A stretch of DNA of 43,653 bases. It comes from Avisuccinivibrio sp964424565. GTDB taxonomy: Bacteria; Pseudomonadota; Gammaproteobacteria; Enterobacterales; Succinivibrionaceae. Every line of letters starts with the position of its first letter. The first letter of the stretch is position 1. Shown here piece after piece: positions 1 through 8,325 of this stretch. The notes beneath the pieces were generated by a model that worked only from the letters and a program-made list of their open reading frames with translations, was not told the DNA's origin and searched no databases. Both the position numbers and the translations under genes were made by a program. Location: positions 1 through 43,653 of the forward strand of contig CAYRIZ010000014.1 in NCBI GenBank assembly GCA_964424565.1, in the 5' to 3' direction.

Positions 1-632
1 TGCAGCAGGTCTTCTCCAGAAAATTAAGGTTTAAGGATGAGAACGGGCAGGAGTTTTCGGAGTGGGAAATAAACAAACTAAAGGATATTTCCACTCTGAT
101 TAAAGACGGGACTCATGGGACACATGAAGATGTAGAATTTGGCATCCCTTTATTAAGTGCTAAAGATATATATGATGGCATAGTTCATGTTCCACAAAAT
201 TGCAGACTAATTTCTGAAGATGACTTTAATGCTATCTATAAAAGCTATACTCCACAAATTAATGATTTATTAATTACTATTGTTGGAACTATAGGTCGGA
301 TAGCAGTATTTACATCTGAAACTAAACTTGCTTTTCAAAGAAGTGTGGCATTAGTCAGATTAAATCATGAAATAAATCATAATTTTGTCAGATATTTCAT
401 GGAGTCTGAAAATTTTCAAAATCAACTTCAGGCTAAAATAAATAAAGCAGCCCAAGGAGGGGTTTATTTAAAAGAACTTGCTTCCATTAACTTATCGATA
501 CCTGTTTCTGCAGAACAACAAAAAATCTCCGCCTTCTTCTCCTCCCTCGACAGCAGGATTTCTTTGGCACAAAAGAAACTTGCCACCCTGCAGCACCTCA
601 AGAAAGGCTTAATGCAGCAGATGTTCATCTAA
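1..632 (+). CDS. hsdS: Type I restriction-modification specificity subunit HsdS, 3' part
   Basis: The reading frame is open from the window edge (first full codon at base 3) to the stop at 630-632, giving about 209 residues of the C-terminal half of HsdS. This subunit sets the DNA target of the HsdRMS enzyme. Order seen: end of the central conserved helix (starts QQVFSRKLRF), the second target-recognition domain (about residues 20-155) with SAEQQKI near its end, then the distal coiled-coil helix ending KKGLMQQMF, a typical HsdS terminus. The recognition domain is strikingly AT-rich (about bases 60-480) against GC-rich flanks, as expected for an exchangeable domain. The first half and hsdM would lie upstream, outside the window. 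hsdR follows after 27 bases. Confidence 0.9.
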   Translation, partial: QQVFSRKLRFKDENGQEFSEWEINKLKDISTLIKDGTHGTHEDVEFGIPLLSAKDIYDGIVHVPQNCRLISEDDFNAIYKSYTPQINDLLITIVGTIGRIAVFTSETKLAFQRSVALVRLNHEINHNFVRYFMESENFQNQLQAKINKAAQGGVYLKELASINLSIPVSAEQQKISAFFSSLDSRISLAQKKLATLQHLKKGLMQQMFI

Positions 633-659
633 CAGTACTTCACATTCACAGGGGCTATC

Positions 660-3600
660 ATGGATCCGGAAAAAGTTATGGAAGACAAGCTGATTCATCA
701 GCTTACCTGCGGGGAATCTCAGTGGACACTGCGTGAAGACATAAAAAATGAAGAAGCCCTGTGGAACAATCTGCGCATGCACCTCAATCGCATCAATGTC
801 CGGGTGCTGGAAGGTAAGGCAATTACCGACCGTGAAATGGATTCCATCAGGAACTACATAGAGGATGAAGGCAGCTCTCCCTATAAAGCCGCGCAGTGGC
901 TGGCCGGGGAACATGGCGTAGCGCAGATACCGCTGGAGCGTGATGACCTGAGCAGAATTTCCCTGATTGCCATCAACAACAGCAATATTGCCGGTGGTAT
1001 CAGCAGCTATGAGGTCATACATCAGTACTACAGCCGCAAAACAGATGCTGCAGACCAAAACCGCCGCTTTGATGTGACCCTGCTCATCAACGGCCTGCCT
1101 CTGATCCACATTGAGCTGAAAAAGCCCAGCACCAGCTTCTATAAAGCCTTCAATCAAATAGTCAAATACAGCAGAGAAAACAAATTCAAGGGCATTTTCG
1201 GCCTGATCCAAATGTTTGTGGTCACCAATGGCTCAGACAGCCGCTACTTTGCTGCAGCCAAATACAATGAGTTCAACCGCAATTTTCTGACCTCCTGGGT
1301 GGATACAGACAATAAGCCGCAGAATAATTACCTGGATTTTGCCCGGGAGGTACTCAATGTGCCCCGTGCCCATGAGATCGTAGGTCTCTACAGCGTGCTG
1401 GATGCAGTACGCAAAAGGATCATCCTGCTGCGCCCCTATCAAATCCATGCCATAGAAAAGGTAAAGGAAGCCAGCCGCAACCTCAGCAGCGGCTACATCT
1501 GGCACACCACAGGCTCAGGCAAAACCCTGACTTCCTTTAATGTCACCCGCAATCTGCTGTCCATTCCCACCATCAATAAGGTGCTGTTTTTAATCGACCG
1601 GCGTGATCTGGACAAACAGACCACCGACAGCTTCAGCGCTTATGCCGCCAACACCAGCACGGTGATTGACAATACCAGCAGCACCAAAGAGCTGCGCGAC
1701 AAGCTGAAGCATAAGGACAGAGAGGTGATTATCACCACTGTACAGAAAATGCAGAACCTGCTGCACTGGTGCAGTAAAGAGGAAACAGCCCCGGACGGCA
1801 GCGCTCCTGCTCCAGACAGCAAAGAAGACCGTATCAACAAAAGCCGGGCCAAATTTAAGGAGCATTTAAAGAATTTACAGGTGGCCTTTGTGGTGGATGA
1901 GTGTCATCGTGCTGTTTCCGCTCAGACGCAAAAGCTGATTGAGCGCTTTTTTGACAAGCCGGCCAGGCCTTCATTATGGTACGGCTTTACCGGCACCCCG
2001 CTGTTTGCTGAAAACAAAAGCACTGCCAAAGGCGCTCTGCCGCGGATCACCGAGCAGCAGTACGGCCCCTGCCTGCATTCCTACACCATTAAGGAAGCCA
2101 TCAAGGATCATGCTGTGCTGGGCTTTCATATTACCTACCTAGGTTTCAGCAGAGAGCATTTGCTTCAGTTTGCCGGCAAGTATCTTCAGGAGCAGGATTA
2201 CGCCAGCTGCTCCGATCTTGAGCTGGAACAGGCAGTGGAAAAACAGTTTGCCCTCCGGCACGGGCACAGCATCTACAGCAACCGTGAGCATAAAAAGAAG
2301 GTGGTGGAATACCTTTTCACCAAATGCCACACCAGACTGAGACTGTCCCAGGCGCAGAGCGGTAACGCCTATGAAGCCATGCTCACCTGTGAATCCATTC
2401 AGGATGCCCAGGAATACTATGAAATAATTCAGGAGTTTAAGGCTCAGGATAAATTACCCCCTGACCTCAAAAGAATGGCCCCTGATTTCCCCAAAACAGC
2501 CATAACCTACACCGTGGGCGAAAATGAGGACGGAGCTGAGGTCAACAGGGATAAGATGAAGCAGTCTCTGGCCGATTACAATCAAATGTTCGGCACCAGC
2601 TTCAGCCTGGAGTCGATCAATGAGTACAACCGCAATCTGACTGACCGCCTGGCCCGCAAGACCTCAAGCTACAGCAGCCGCCTGGATCAGCTGGATCTGG
2701 TCATAGTGGTGGACCGCCTGCTCACCGGCTTTGATGCTCCCTGCCTGGCCCTGCTGATTGTCGATCGCCCTCCCATGAAGCCGCAGAACCTCATTCAGGC
2801 CATGTCCCGCACCAACAGGCTCTTTGATGATGACAAGACATCAGGCTTCATTGTGACCATGCAGTCAAAGAATCAATTTGCGCGCAAAATAGATGATGCC
2901 CTGGTGCTGTACTCCCGCGGAGGCACCAACGATGTTGCCGCCCCCATATATGCCAAAGTAAGAGAGCAGCTGATTGAGGCCATCAATCATCTCATACAGA
3001 CCGCCCCTGATCCTGAGGCAGTAGATCTGAGTGCTGCCGAGGAAAACAAGGAAAAACTGGTGGGGTATGTCAAGGCAGTACAAAAGGTGGACAGCCTGCT
3101 GGCGGCCATTAAGACCTATGACGAGTACCTGGATTTGGACCAGGGCGACAAAGACGGCAAAGACGACAAACTGGTGCAGGAGTTCGGGGTAAACCCGGAA
3201 AAACTGCTGGAATCCCATATGGGCAAATACAACAACGCCCGGGACATAATCAAGCAAAATCCTCCTGAGTATCTGCCTGATCCGGTGGATATTGACTATG
3301 CCCTCAGCTCCATCAAGGAAATTCAGGTCAGCTATGAGTATTTAATCAAACTCATAGAGCGCTACTTCAGCGAGCATGAAGCCCATGGTACTGCAGACAG
3401 TGCTGCCGACAGAAAACAGGCTGCAGCCGCCGCGGCCAGACAGCAGGTGGAGGAGCTGATTGGCCGAATCAACAGCAGCAATCCCAAGATGGGAGCCATC
3501 ATCAGGAATATCTGGCAGCAGGCCCTGGCCACACCTCAGCACTACAAAGATAAGGATATAGGCAGCCTGATTGCCGATCAGGCCCATCAGGAAATAGCCG

Positions 3601-3830
3601 CCCGGGAGGAGGCCTTTGCCAAAACCTGGTGTATTGACAAAGAAGCGATCAGGTATCTGGCGCAAAGCGGCAAATCAGTAGACGAAGTAGATCAGAAATT
3701 TGATTTTGCGGCCTATCAGCGCAATGGCGGTACTCTGAACAAGCTGAAGGCCCGCCAACAGATGCGTGCGGATCTCAAAGAACTGCTGAAAAATGAAATC
3801 ATTCCTTTGATGCAGCAGAGCCTGTACTAA
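660..3830 (+). CDS. hsdR: Type I restriction enzyme subunit R (HsdR)
   Basis: The motor and nuclease subunit of a type I restriction enzyme, 1056 aa, a usual length. The N-terminal nuclease domain shows the PD-(D/E)xK pattern: Asp138 in RRFDVTLL and the E-x-K pair at 152-154 in HIELKKPS. The helicase core has Walker A HTTGSGKT (about 282-289), motif II DECH (about 412), motif III-like GFTGTPLF (about 440) and motif VI QAMSRTNR (about 705). It cuts unmodified DNA after ATP-driven translocation in complex with HsdM and HsdS. The ATG at 660 lies 27 bases after hsdS with only a weak Shine-Dalgarno (AGGGGC), so coupled expression is likely. No frameshift or missing motif is visible, so the enzyme looks intact. 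Confidence 0.95.
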   Translation: MDPEKVMEDKLIHQLTCGESQWTLREDIKNEEALWNNLRMHLNRINVRVLEGKAITDREMDSIRNYIEDEGSSPYKAAQWLAGEHGVAQIPLERDDLSRISLIAINNSNIAGGISSYEVIHQYYSRKTDAADQNRRFDVTLLINGLPLIHIELKKPSTSFYKAFNQIVKYSRENKFKGIFGLIQMFVVTNGSDSRYFAAAKYNEFNRNFLTSWVDTDNKPQNNYLDFAREVLNVPRAHEIVGLYSVLDAVRKRIILLRPYQIHAIEKVKEASRNLSSGYIWHTTGSGKTLTSFNVTRNLLSIPTINKVLFLIDRRDLDKQTTDSFSAYAANTSTVIDNTSSTKELRDKLKHKDREVIITTVQKMQNLLHWCSKEETAPDGSAPAPDSKEDRINKSRAKFKEHLKNLQVAFVVDECHRAVSAQTQKLIERFFDKPARPSLWYGFTGTPLFAENKSTAKGALPRITEQQYGPCLHSYTIKEAIKDHAVLGFHITYLGFSREHLLQFAGKYLQEQDYASCSDLELEQAVEKQFALRHGHSIYSNREHKKKVVEYLFTKCHTRLRLSQAQSGNAYEAMLTCESIQDAQEYYEIIQEFKAQDKLPPDLKRMAPDFPKTAITYTVGENEDGAEVNRDKMKQSLADYNQMFGTSFSLESINEYNRNLTDRLARKTSSYSSRLDQLDLVIVVDRLLTGFDAPCLALLIVDRPPMKPQNLIQAMSRTNRLFDDDKTSGFIVTMQSKNQFARKIDDALVLYSRGGTNDVAAPIYAKVREQLIEAINHLIQTAPDPEAVDLSAAEENKEKLVGYVKAVQKVDSLLAAIKTYDEYLDLDQGDKDGKDDKLVQEFGVNPEKLLESHMGKYNNARDIIKQNPPEYLPDPVDIDYALSSIKEIQVSYEYLIKLIERYFSEHEAHGTADSAADRKQAAAAAARQQVEELIGRINSSNPKMGAIIRNIWQQALATPQHYKDKDIGSLIADQAHQEIAAREEAFAKTWCIDKEAIRYLAQSGKSVDEVDQKFDFAAYQRNGGTLNKLKARQQMRADLKELLKNEIIPLMQQSLY

Positions 3831-3852
3831 ACATGTCTGGGACGGGATTTTG

Positions 3853-4440
3853 ATGAACAACACTGAATTTGAGAAGCTGCAGCAGAGCGATCTGTCACAT
3901 GAGGCCCGATCGCTTTATCTCTTTTTTATCCGCCCGCGCGCTGAAAAAGGGATCTTTTATGCAGATCTGGGCGAAATCATCTCCATGATGCACAACACTT
4001 CCGCCGTCTGCCCTTTTGCCGCTGAGCCTGCAGTCTGCAGTATGCTGCTGCAGGAGCTCTTTGAGGCCGGGCTGCTGCAGGAGGCAACTCCGGCGGAGCA
4101 GGCGCAGGGAAGGCAGTACAGCCTGCCTTACTTTGTGGCAGAAAGCCTGGTCCTGCCGGCCCTGCCCTTTGTGATGCATTACTCCTGGCGGCCTGGACCG
4201 GCCTTTGTACAGACGGCACTGCTGGCCGGGCTGACGGATGCTGACTTTACGGAAAATGAGTTACAATCTTTCATCGCTTATTGGAGCTGCAAACCGGAAA
4301 GGCGCAATCAAAATGCCTGGGAGCGTGCCTTTGCCCAGCGGCTCAAGCGCTCGCGTGAAGCCAAAGTAAGAAAGGGCCGCGCCCAGCACAGCACAGCCGC
4401 AGGTCCGATGGCGGAAAAAGCCTCTGGCCGGGCCGAATAA
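3853..4440 (+). CDS. DnaT-like protein (primosomal DnaT C-terminal domain)
   Basis: 195 aa. The C-terminal part (about residues 105-170) follows the DnaT single-stranded-DNA-binding domain: PFVMHYSWRPGPAFVQ, then a Leu/Gly helix, then ENELQSFIAYW and NAWERAFAQRLKRS, which parallel EELASFIAYW and the closing helix of E. coli DnaT. The N-terminal part (SHEARSLYLFFIRPR) is not the normal DnaT N-terminus and may be a small helix-turn-helix fold. The tail is basic and Ala/Gly-rich. An ATG at 3853 with GACGGGA about 6 bases upstream is preferred over the TTG at 3850. It could be this organism's primosome component or a replication protein of mobile-element origin. The DnaT relation is clear by motif; the role is inferred. 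Confidence 0.7.
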   Translation: MNNTEFEKLQQSDLSHEARSLYLFFIRPRAEKGIFYADLGEIISMMHNTSAVCPFAAEPAVCSMLLQELFEAGLLQEATPAEQAQGRQYSLPYFVAESLVLPALPFVMHYSWRPGPAFVQTALLAGLTDADFTENELQSFIAYWSCKPERRNQNAWERAFAQRLKRSREAKVRKGRAQHSTAAGPMAEKASGRAE

Positions 4441-4561
4441 GCCCTCAGTTGAGCAGGCCTGTCCTGCAGATAAAAATCAGCATCAGAGCATGGCAGAGGA
4501 TAGGCTGCGCAGGACTGAGCAGCACGGGCTCCTGCTGCCCATGTATGGTTCAAAGAGCTTT

Positions 4562-5392
4562 ATGTACCTCAGATTTAAAAACAAGACTCTCGATCTCAGC
4601 CGCGCCCAAATCATGGGCATTTTAAATGTCACCCCCGATTCCTTTTCCGACGGAGGATCCTACAGCCGCCTGGATCAGGCCCTGTTTCATACCGAACAAA
4701 TGATTAAGGACGGTGCCGCCATTGTCGATATAGGAGGCGAATCCACCAGACCCGATGCCGAAACAGTATCGGCAGAGGAGGAGCTCAATCGGGTGATCCC
4801 GGTGGTAGAGGCAGTGGCCGCCCGCTTTGACACCATCATATCCCTGGATACCTCCTCCCCGGAGGTGATGGCTGCAGGTATTGCCGCCGGAGCCCATATG
4901 ATCAACGATGTGCGCAGCCTGACCCGCCCCGGCGCCCTGACTCTGGCGGCTTACCTTGATGTCCCTGTATGCCTGATGCATATGCAGGGCACGCCGCAGA
5001 CCATGCAGCAGCATCCGCATTATCAGGACTGTGCTGCCGAGGTTAAGGATTACCTGCTGACCCGGGCCGAGGAATGCACTGCCGCCGGCATCAGGGCAGA
5101 GCATATAGTGCTCGATCCCGGCTTTGGTTTCGGCAAGAGCGTGCAGGATAATTTTGCCCTGCTCAAAAAACTGCCTGAGCTCTGCTCCGGCCCCTATCCT
5201 GTGCTGACCGGACTGTCCCGCAAGAGTATGCTCGGGGCTGTATGCGGCCTGCCCAATCCGCGGGCTCGCGTCACGGCCTCGGCTGTAGGGGCAGTGCTGT
5301 GTGCTCAGGGAGGCGCCCGTATACTGCGCGTGCATGATGTACAGGAAACCGCTCAGGCTCTGGCGGTGTACTATGCCGTACAGGAGGCCTGA
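4562..5392 (+). CDS. folP: Dihydropteroate synthase FolP
   Basis: Condenses 6-hydroxymethyl-dihydropterin pyrophosphate with p-aminobenzoate to dihydropteroate in cytosolic folate synthesis; the sulfonamide target. Family motifs in order: GILNVTPDSFSDGG, GGESTRP, a NDVRSLT strand, CLMHMQGTPQTMQ, DPGFGFGKS, GLSRKSML and RVHDV near the end. The ATG at 4562 gives a 276-residue protein that starts MYLRFKNKTLDLS, aligning with the N-terminus of E. coli FolP. The frame is open further upstream (ATGs at 4490 and 4541), but those 24 extra residues look non-conserved. A ZIP transporter starts two bases after the stop, so the two are probably co-translated. The usual neighbours ftsH and glmM are not here. 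Confidence 0.95.
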   Translation: MYLRFKNKTLDLSRAQIMGILNVTPDSFSDGGSYSRLDQALFHTEQMIKDGAAIVDIGGESTRPDAETVSAEEELNRVIPVVEAVAARFDTIISLDTSSPEVMAAGIAAGAHMINDVRSLTRPGALTLAAYLDVPVCLMHMQGTPQTMQQHPHYQDCAAEVKDYLLTRAEECTAAGIRAEHIVLDPGFGFGKSVQDNFALLKKLPELCSGPYPVLTGLSRKSMLGAVCGLPNPRARVTASAVGAVLCAQGGARILRVHDVQETAQALAVYYAVQEA

Positions 5393-5394
5393 TC

Positions 5395-6141
5395 ATGCTT
5401 CTGCTCATCTGCGCTGCCGCCGCGCCGGCCGCCTGCGCCATAGTAGTGCTGCGCCTGCTGTGGCACAGCCGCCGAGCACTGGATCGCCTGGCCGGACCGC
5501 TGTCTCTTACCGCCACCGGCCTGCTCATTGCCCTGTCGCTGTCGCATCTGCTGCCAGAGGCTTTGGAGGAAGCCGCTGATCCGCACCTGGCAGGATTTTG
5601 TGCCCTGGGCACGGTCATGCTGCTGATTTTCATTGAGATGTTCTTCAATGCCGGTCACGCCCATCATCACGGCCCGGAGCGGCCGCTGCCGCAGGCCATG
5701 GCCGACGGCGGCTTTGGTATTCTCGCCGGCACGGCACTGCATACCTTTGTGGATGGAGTGATGATTGCCGCCGCCTTTGCCGTGGACAGAGGGCTGGGGC
5801 TGGCGGCTGCGGCGGCCATCTTGGCCCATGAGCTGCCGCAGGAACTGGGCGATTACACCCTGCTGCTGCAGTGCGGGCTGAACAGAACACAGGCTTTTGT
5901 GGTCAACATCACCTCCATGATCTGCTGCACCGTCGGAGCCTTAAGCTCCAGTTTGATCATCGATCAGATAGAAGGCCTGCTGCCCTATGTGCTGTCCGTG
6001 TCGGCGGCCAGTTTTATCTATGTGGCCCTCTCCGATCTGCTGCCGCGCCTGCGCCATTCGGACAGCCGCCGCCTGATGATCAGACGCTATGCCCTGCTGT
6101 GCCTGGGCGTGGTACTGGCCCTGCTGATCAGCCGGCATTAA
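5395..6141 (+). CDS. ZIP-family metal transporter
   Basis: Inner-membrane divalent-metal (zinc/iron type) transporter of 248 aa with about seven or eight hydrophobic segments. The two metal-binding helices are recognisable: HTFVDGVMIAAAF (about 118-130) and AHELPQELGDY (about 143-153). The HE-x-PxE-x-GD pattern is nearer the LIV-1-like branch than GufA-like ZIPs. A short His-rich stretch (GHAHHHG, about 84-90) sits in the cytosolic loop, a normal ZIP trait. The ATG at 5395 comes two bases after the folP stop; its ribosome site must lie inside folP. It converges on ttcA with only 6 bases between the stops. Metal specificity cannot be read from sequence. Confidence 0.88.
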   Translation: MLLLICAAAAPAACAIVVLRLLWHSRRALDRLAGPLSLTATGLLIALSLSHLLPEALEEAADPHLAGFCALGTVMLLIFIEMFFNAGHAHHHGPERPLPQAMADGGFGILAGTALHTFVDGVMIAAAFAVDRGLGLAAAAAILAHELPQELGDYTLLLQCGLNRTQAFVVNITSMICCTVGALSSSLIIDQIEGLLPYVLSVSAASFIYVALSDLLPRLRHSDSRRLMIRRYALLCLGVVLALLISRH

Positions 6142-6147
6142 GCGGCA

Positions 6148-7020
6148 TTACTTTACTTTGGGACCGGCGGAAATGGTGGTGAAATCAAACAGCTGCCGGT
6201 CCAGCAGATGCGAAGGCACCACATTCTTCAGGGCCTTGAAGATAATATCCGGGCGCTTGGGATATTCCTTTTCCCACTGCCTGATCATCTTGAGCATGGC
6301 TGCGCGCTGTTCATTCTCCCCGGCGCCGCACAGTCCCTTGGGCATTACAGGATAATTCTTCAAGCCACACAGGGTGGTCAAATCGCGCTCGCGGCAGTAG
6401 GCCAGGGGTCTGATCACCGTCAGGGTGTCATCGTCTGTGCGCAGCAGCGGCGGCATGGTCTTCATGATGCCGGAGTAGAACAGATTTAAAAAGAAAGTAG
6501 CCAGAATATCATCGCGGTGATGCCCCAGGGCCACCTTGCCTATGCCCATTTCCCGGGCAAAGCCGTAGAGAAAGCCGCGGCGCATGCGCGAGCAGATGGA
6601 GCACATGATCTTGCCGCTGGTGTTTTTGTCCCGCGAGATCTCATATACCGGCTTTTTGATGATGTGATAAGGCAGGCCCACCTTTTTTAAATGATCTTCC
6701 ACCAAATGCTCAGGACTGCCGGGGAAGCCGGAATCCAAATGAACAGGAATAAGCTCAAAGGGAAAAGGAGCCGAGCGCTTTAAGGACAGCAGCAGATCGA
6801 GCATGGCATAACTGTCCTTGCCGCCGGAGATACAGACCATGACCTTGTCGCCGGGCTCGATCATGCCGTAATCACCTATGGCATGACCTACCTTGCGGCG
6901 CAGGCGCTTGAACAGCTTGTCGGCCTTGTATTTGCTCTCCTTGTCGGCAATATCAAAATAAGGGCTGACGGTGCGGGCGTAATGATCAGCCTCCCGGCTG
7001 AAACTCTGATCGTTCTGCAA
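6148..7020 (-). CDS. ttcA: tRNA 2-thiocytidine synthetase TtcA
   Basis: ATP-dependent, Fe-S-containing enzyme that puts sulfur on cytidine 32 of some tRNAs. The PP-loop SGGKDSYAML (about 65-74), the CSICSRMRRG cysteine pair (about 140-149), GHHRDDI, and a third cysteine in KGLCG (about 230) match the known TtcA cluster ligands. The C-terminal NVVPSHLLD block is also conserved. The start is a TTG at 7018-7020 with GAGGA 7 bases upstream; the next in-frame ATG is after residue 50 and would remove the conserved N-terminal helix. At 290 aa it is slightly shorter than E. coli TtcA. uspE lies upstream on the same strand, 141 bases away, so they may be co-transcribed. Confidence 0.95.
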   Translation of the reverse strand: MQNDQSFSREADHYARTVSPYFDIADKESKYKADKLFKRLRRKVGHAIGDYGMIEPGDKVMVCISGGKDSYAMLDLLLSLKRSAPFPFELIPVHLDSGFPGSPEHLVEDHLKKVGLPYHIIKKPVYEISRDKNTSGKIMCSICSRMRRGFLYGFAREMGIGKVALGHHRDDILATFFLNLFYSGIMKTMPPLLRTDDDTLTVIRPLAYCRERDLTTLCGLKNYPVMPKGLCGAGENEQRAAMLKMIRQWEKEYPKRPDIIFKALKNVVPSHLLDRQLFDFTTISAGPKVK

Positions 7021-7161
7021 ATGAAAGTCCTCTGTTTTTCTTTAATTTTTCTTGCTTTCTTTTTGGTCTTTCTCTGATGTTTCCCAATGCGGCAGCAGTA
7101 ATCAGGCAGCAGACTTAAGCACTCCCGTGTCCTGCTGCCAGGTCTACCTCCAACGGCCGCC

Positions 7162-8124
7162 TTATTTCCTGCCTTTGCCTTTGGTATTGGCATAGGGTAT
7201 ACGGCCGCGCACTGCCTTGGGGGTGATCACTGCCAGATCGCAGGAGAGATCATCCATCACGCGCTCGCATATATTGCCCACCAGGGCCACAGCCAGGCCC
7301 TTGCGGGCAGAGGTGCCTATGAAGAGGCAGGTGGGATTGAGCTCATGACACATGGCCGGGATCACCACATCCATCTGACCTTCCCTTATATGACAGCATT
7401 CAGGGGGAATGCGGTGGCGGGCGGCAAAGGACAGCACATTGCGGCAGGTTTCCTTCAGGGCTTCAGTCCCTACCAAATCGGGGGTAAAGCCGGGCATGTC
7501 TATGGAGGAAGGAGGTACCACCGGGGCTATGGCATTGAGCAGATGAATTTGACAGTGGGTGATAAAGGACAGCTCCTGCGCCTCGCGCAGCAGACGCATA
7601 TTGATGTAGCGCGCCTCCAAATCGGCAGGATCGGACATATCCAAAGCCACGGCTATGCTGCCGGTGGGATGCCATATATGATCCTTGGCGATCAGTACAG
7701 GCACAGGAGAGTGGCGCAGCAGCTGCAGATCCAGCGGCGGTCTGAACACTGTGCCCAGGAACTGATGCCTGTCGGCAGCCTTGATGATGAAATCAGCGCC
7801 CTCTTCCTTGGCTATGGCGGTAATGGCCCGGCCGGTATCGTGGCGGCCTATGACCCTGGCCTTGACGTCAAAGCCCATGGCATTGATGCGCAGATAAGCT
7901 TCCAGCCAGTGCTGATGATGCTGCAGTCCTGATGCATTGTCCTGAGATCCGGCTTCACTTTCATTGTCCGGTTCATCTGGCTGCACTTTGGAGCTGGCCA
8001 TGACGGCTGTGATCCTGACCTTATGCCGGCCGGCCGTCTGTGCCAGAGCCAGCGCCCGTTCCAGGGCCGTCTGCCGCATTTCATGCGGCTCTATGACGAC
8101 CAGTACGGATTGAAATTGTCTCAC
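7162..8124 (-). CDS. uspE: Tandem universal stress protein UspE
   Basis: Cytosolic stress protein with two Usp domains in tandem (about residues 1-155 and 160-310), 320 aa against 316 in E. coli UspE. The N-terminal pattern SVLVVIEPHEMRQTALERAL and the repeat-end segments PVPVLIAKD and CDLAVITPKAV are typical. The second domain carries IGTSARKGLA. E. coli UspE is linked to motility, aggregation and stress resistance, but its chemistry is unknown. The start is a GTG (8122-8124) with GGAG 6 bases upstream. The upstream region holds the araA terminator, and ttcA follows on the same strand. Confidence 0.88.
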   Translation of the reverse strand: MRQFQSVLVVIEPHEMRQTALERALALAQTAGRHKVRITAVMASSKVQPDEPDNESEAGSQDNASGLQHHQHWLEAYLRINAMGFDVKARVIGRHDTGRAITAIAKEEGADFIIKAADRHQFLGTVFRPPLDLQLLRHSPVPVLIAKDHIWHPTGSIAVALDMSDPADLEARYINMRLLREAQELSFITHCQIHLLNAIAPVVPPSSIDMPGFTPDLVGTEALKETCRNVLSFAARHRIPPECCHIREGQMDVVIPAMCHELNPTCLFIGTSARKGLAVALVGNICERVMDDLSCDLAVITPKAVRGRIPYANTKGKGRK

Positions 8125-8252
8125 CCTCTTCTCCTTAAGCTGTTCACAAAGCTGCAGCTGACGAAAATACCTTTATCACAACAGCAGCCCCGCTGCAGCT
8201 TTGGTTTACATTAAATCTGCCTAATTTTACATCAGCCGCCGCGACCGGGCAT

Positions 8253-8283
8253 AAAAAAAGCCCGCCCGGGCAGGGGCAGGCTT
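8253..8283 (-). terminator. Rho-independent terminator after araA
   Basis: Read on the minus strand, a 10-pair stem AAGCCTGCCC / GGGCGGGCTT (one G-T pair) closes a 6-base loop and is followed by a run of seven Ts including the stem end. It lies about 43 bases after the araA stop and ends the sugar operon before uspE, which is on the same strand. Confidence 0.9.
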
Positions 8284-8325
8284 AGAGTATTGCCTTGTCT
8301 GATTATCTGTAGGAATGCCTGCAAA

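Noticed and set aside
609..3863. Several minus-strand frames across hsdR as possible genes
   Set aside because: They are mirror frames of a well-supported hsdR with intact helicase and nuclease motifs.
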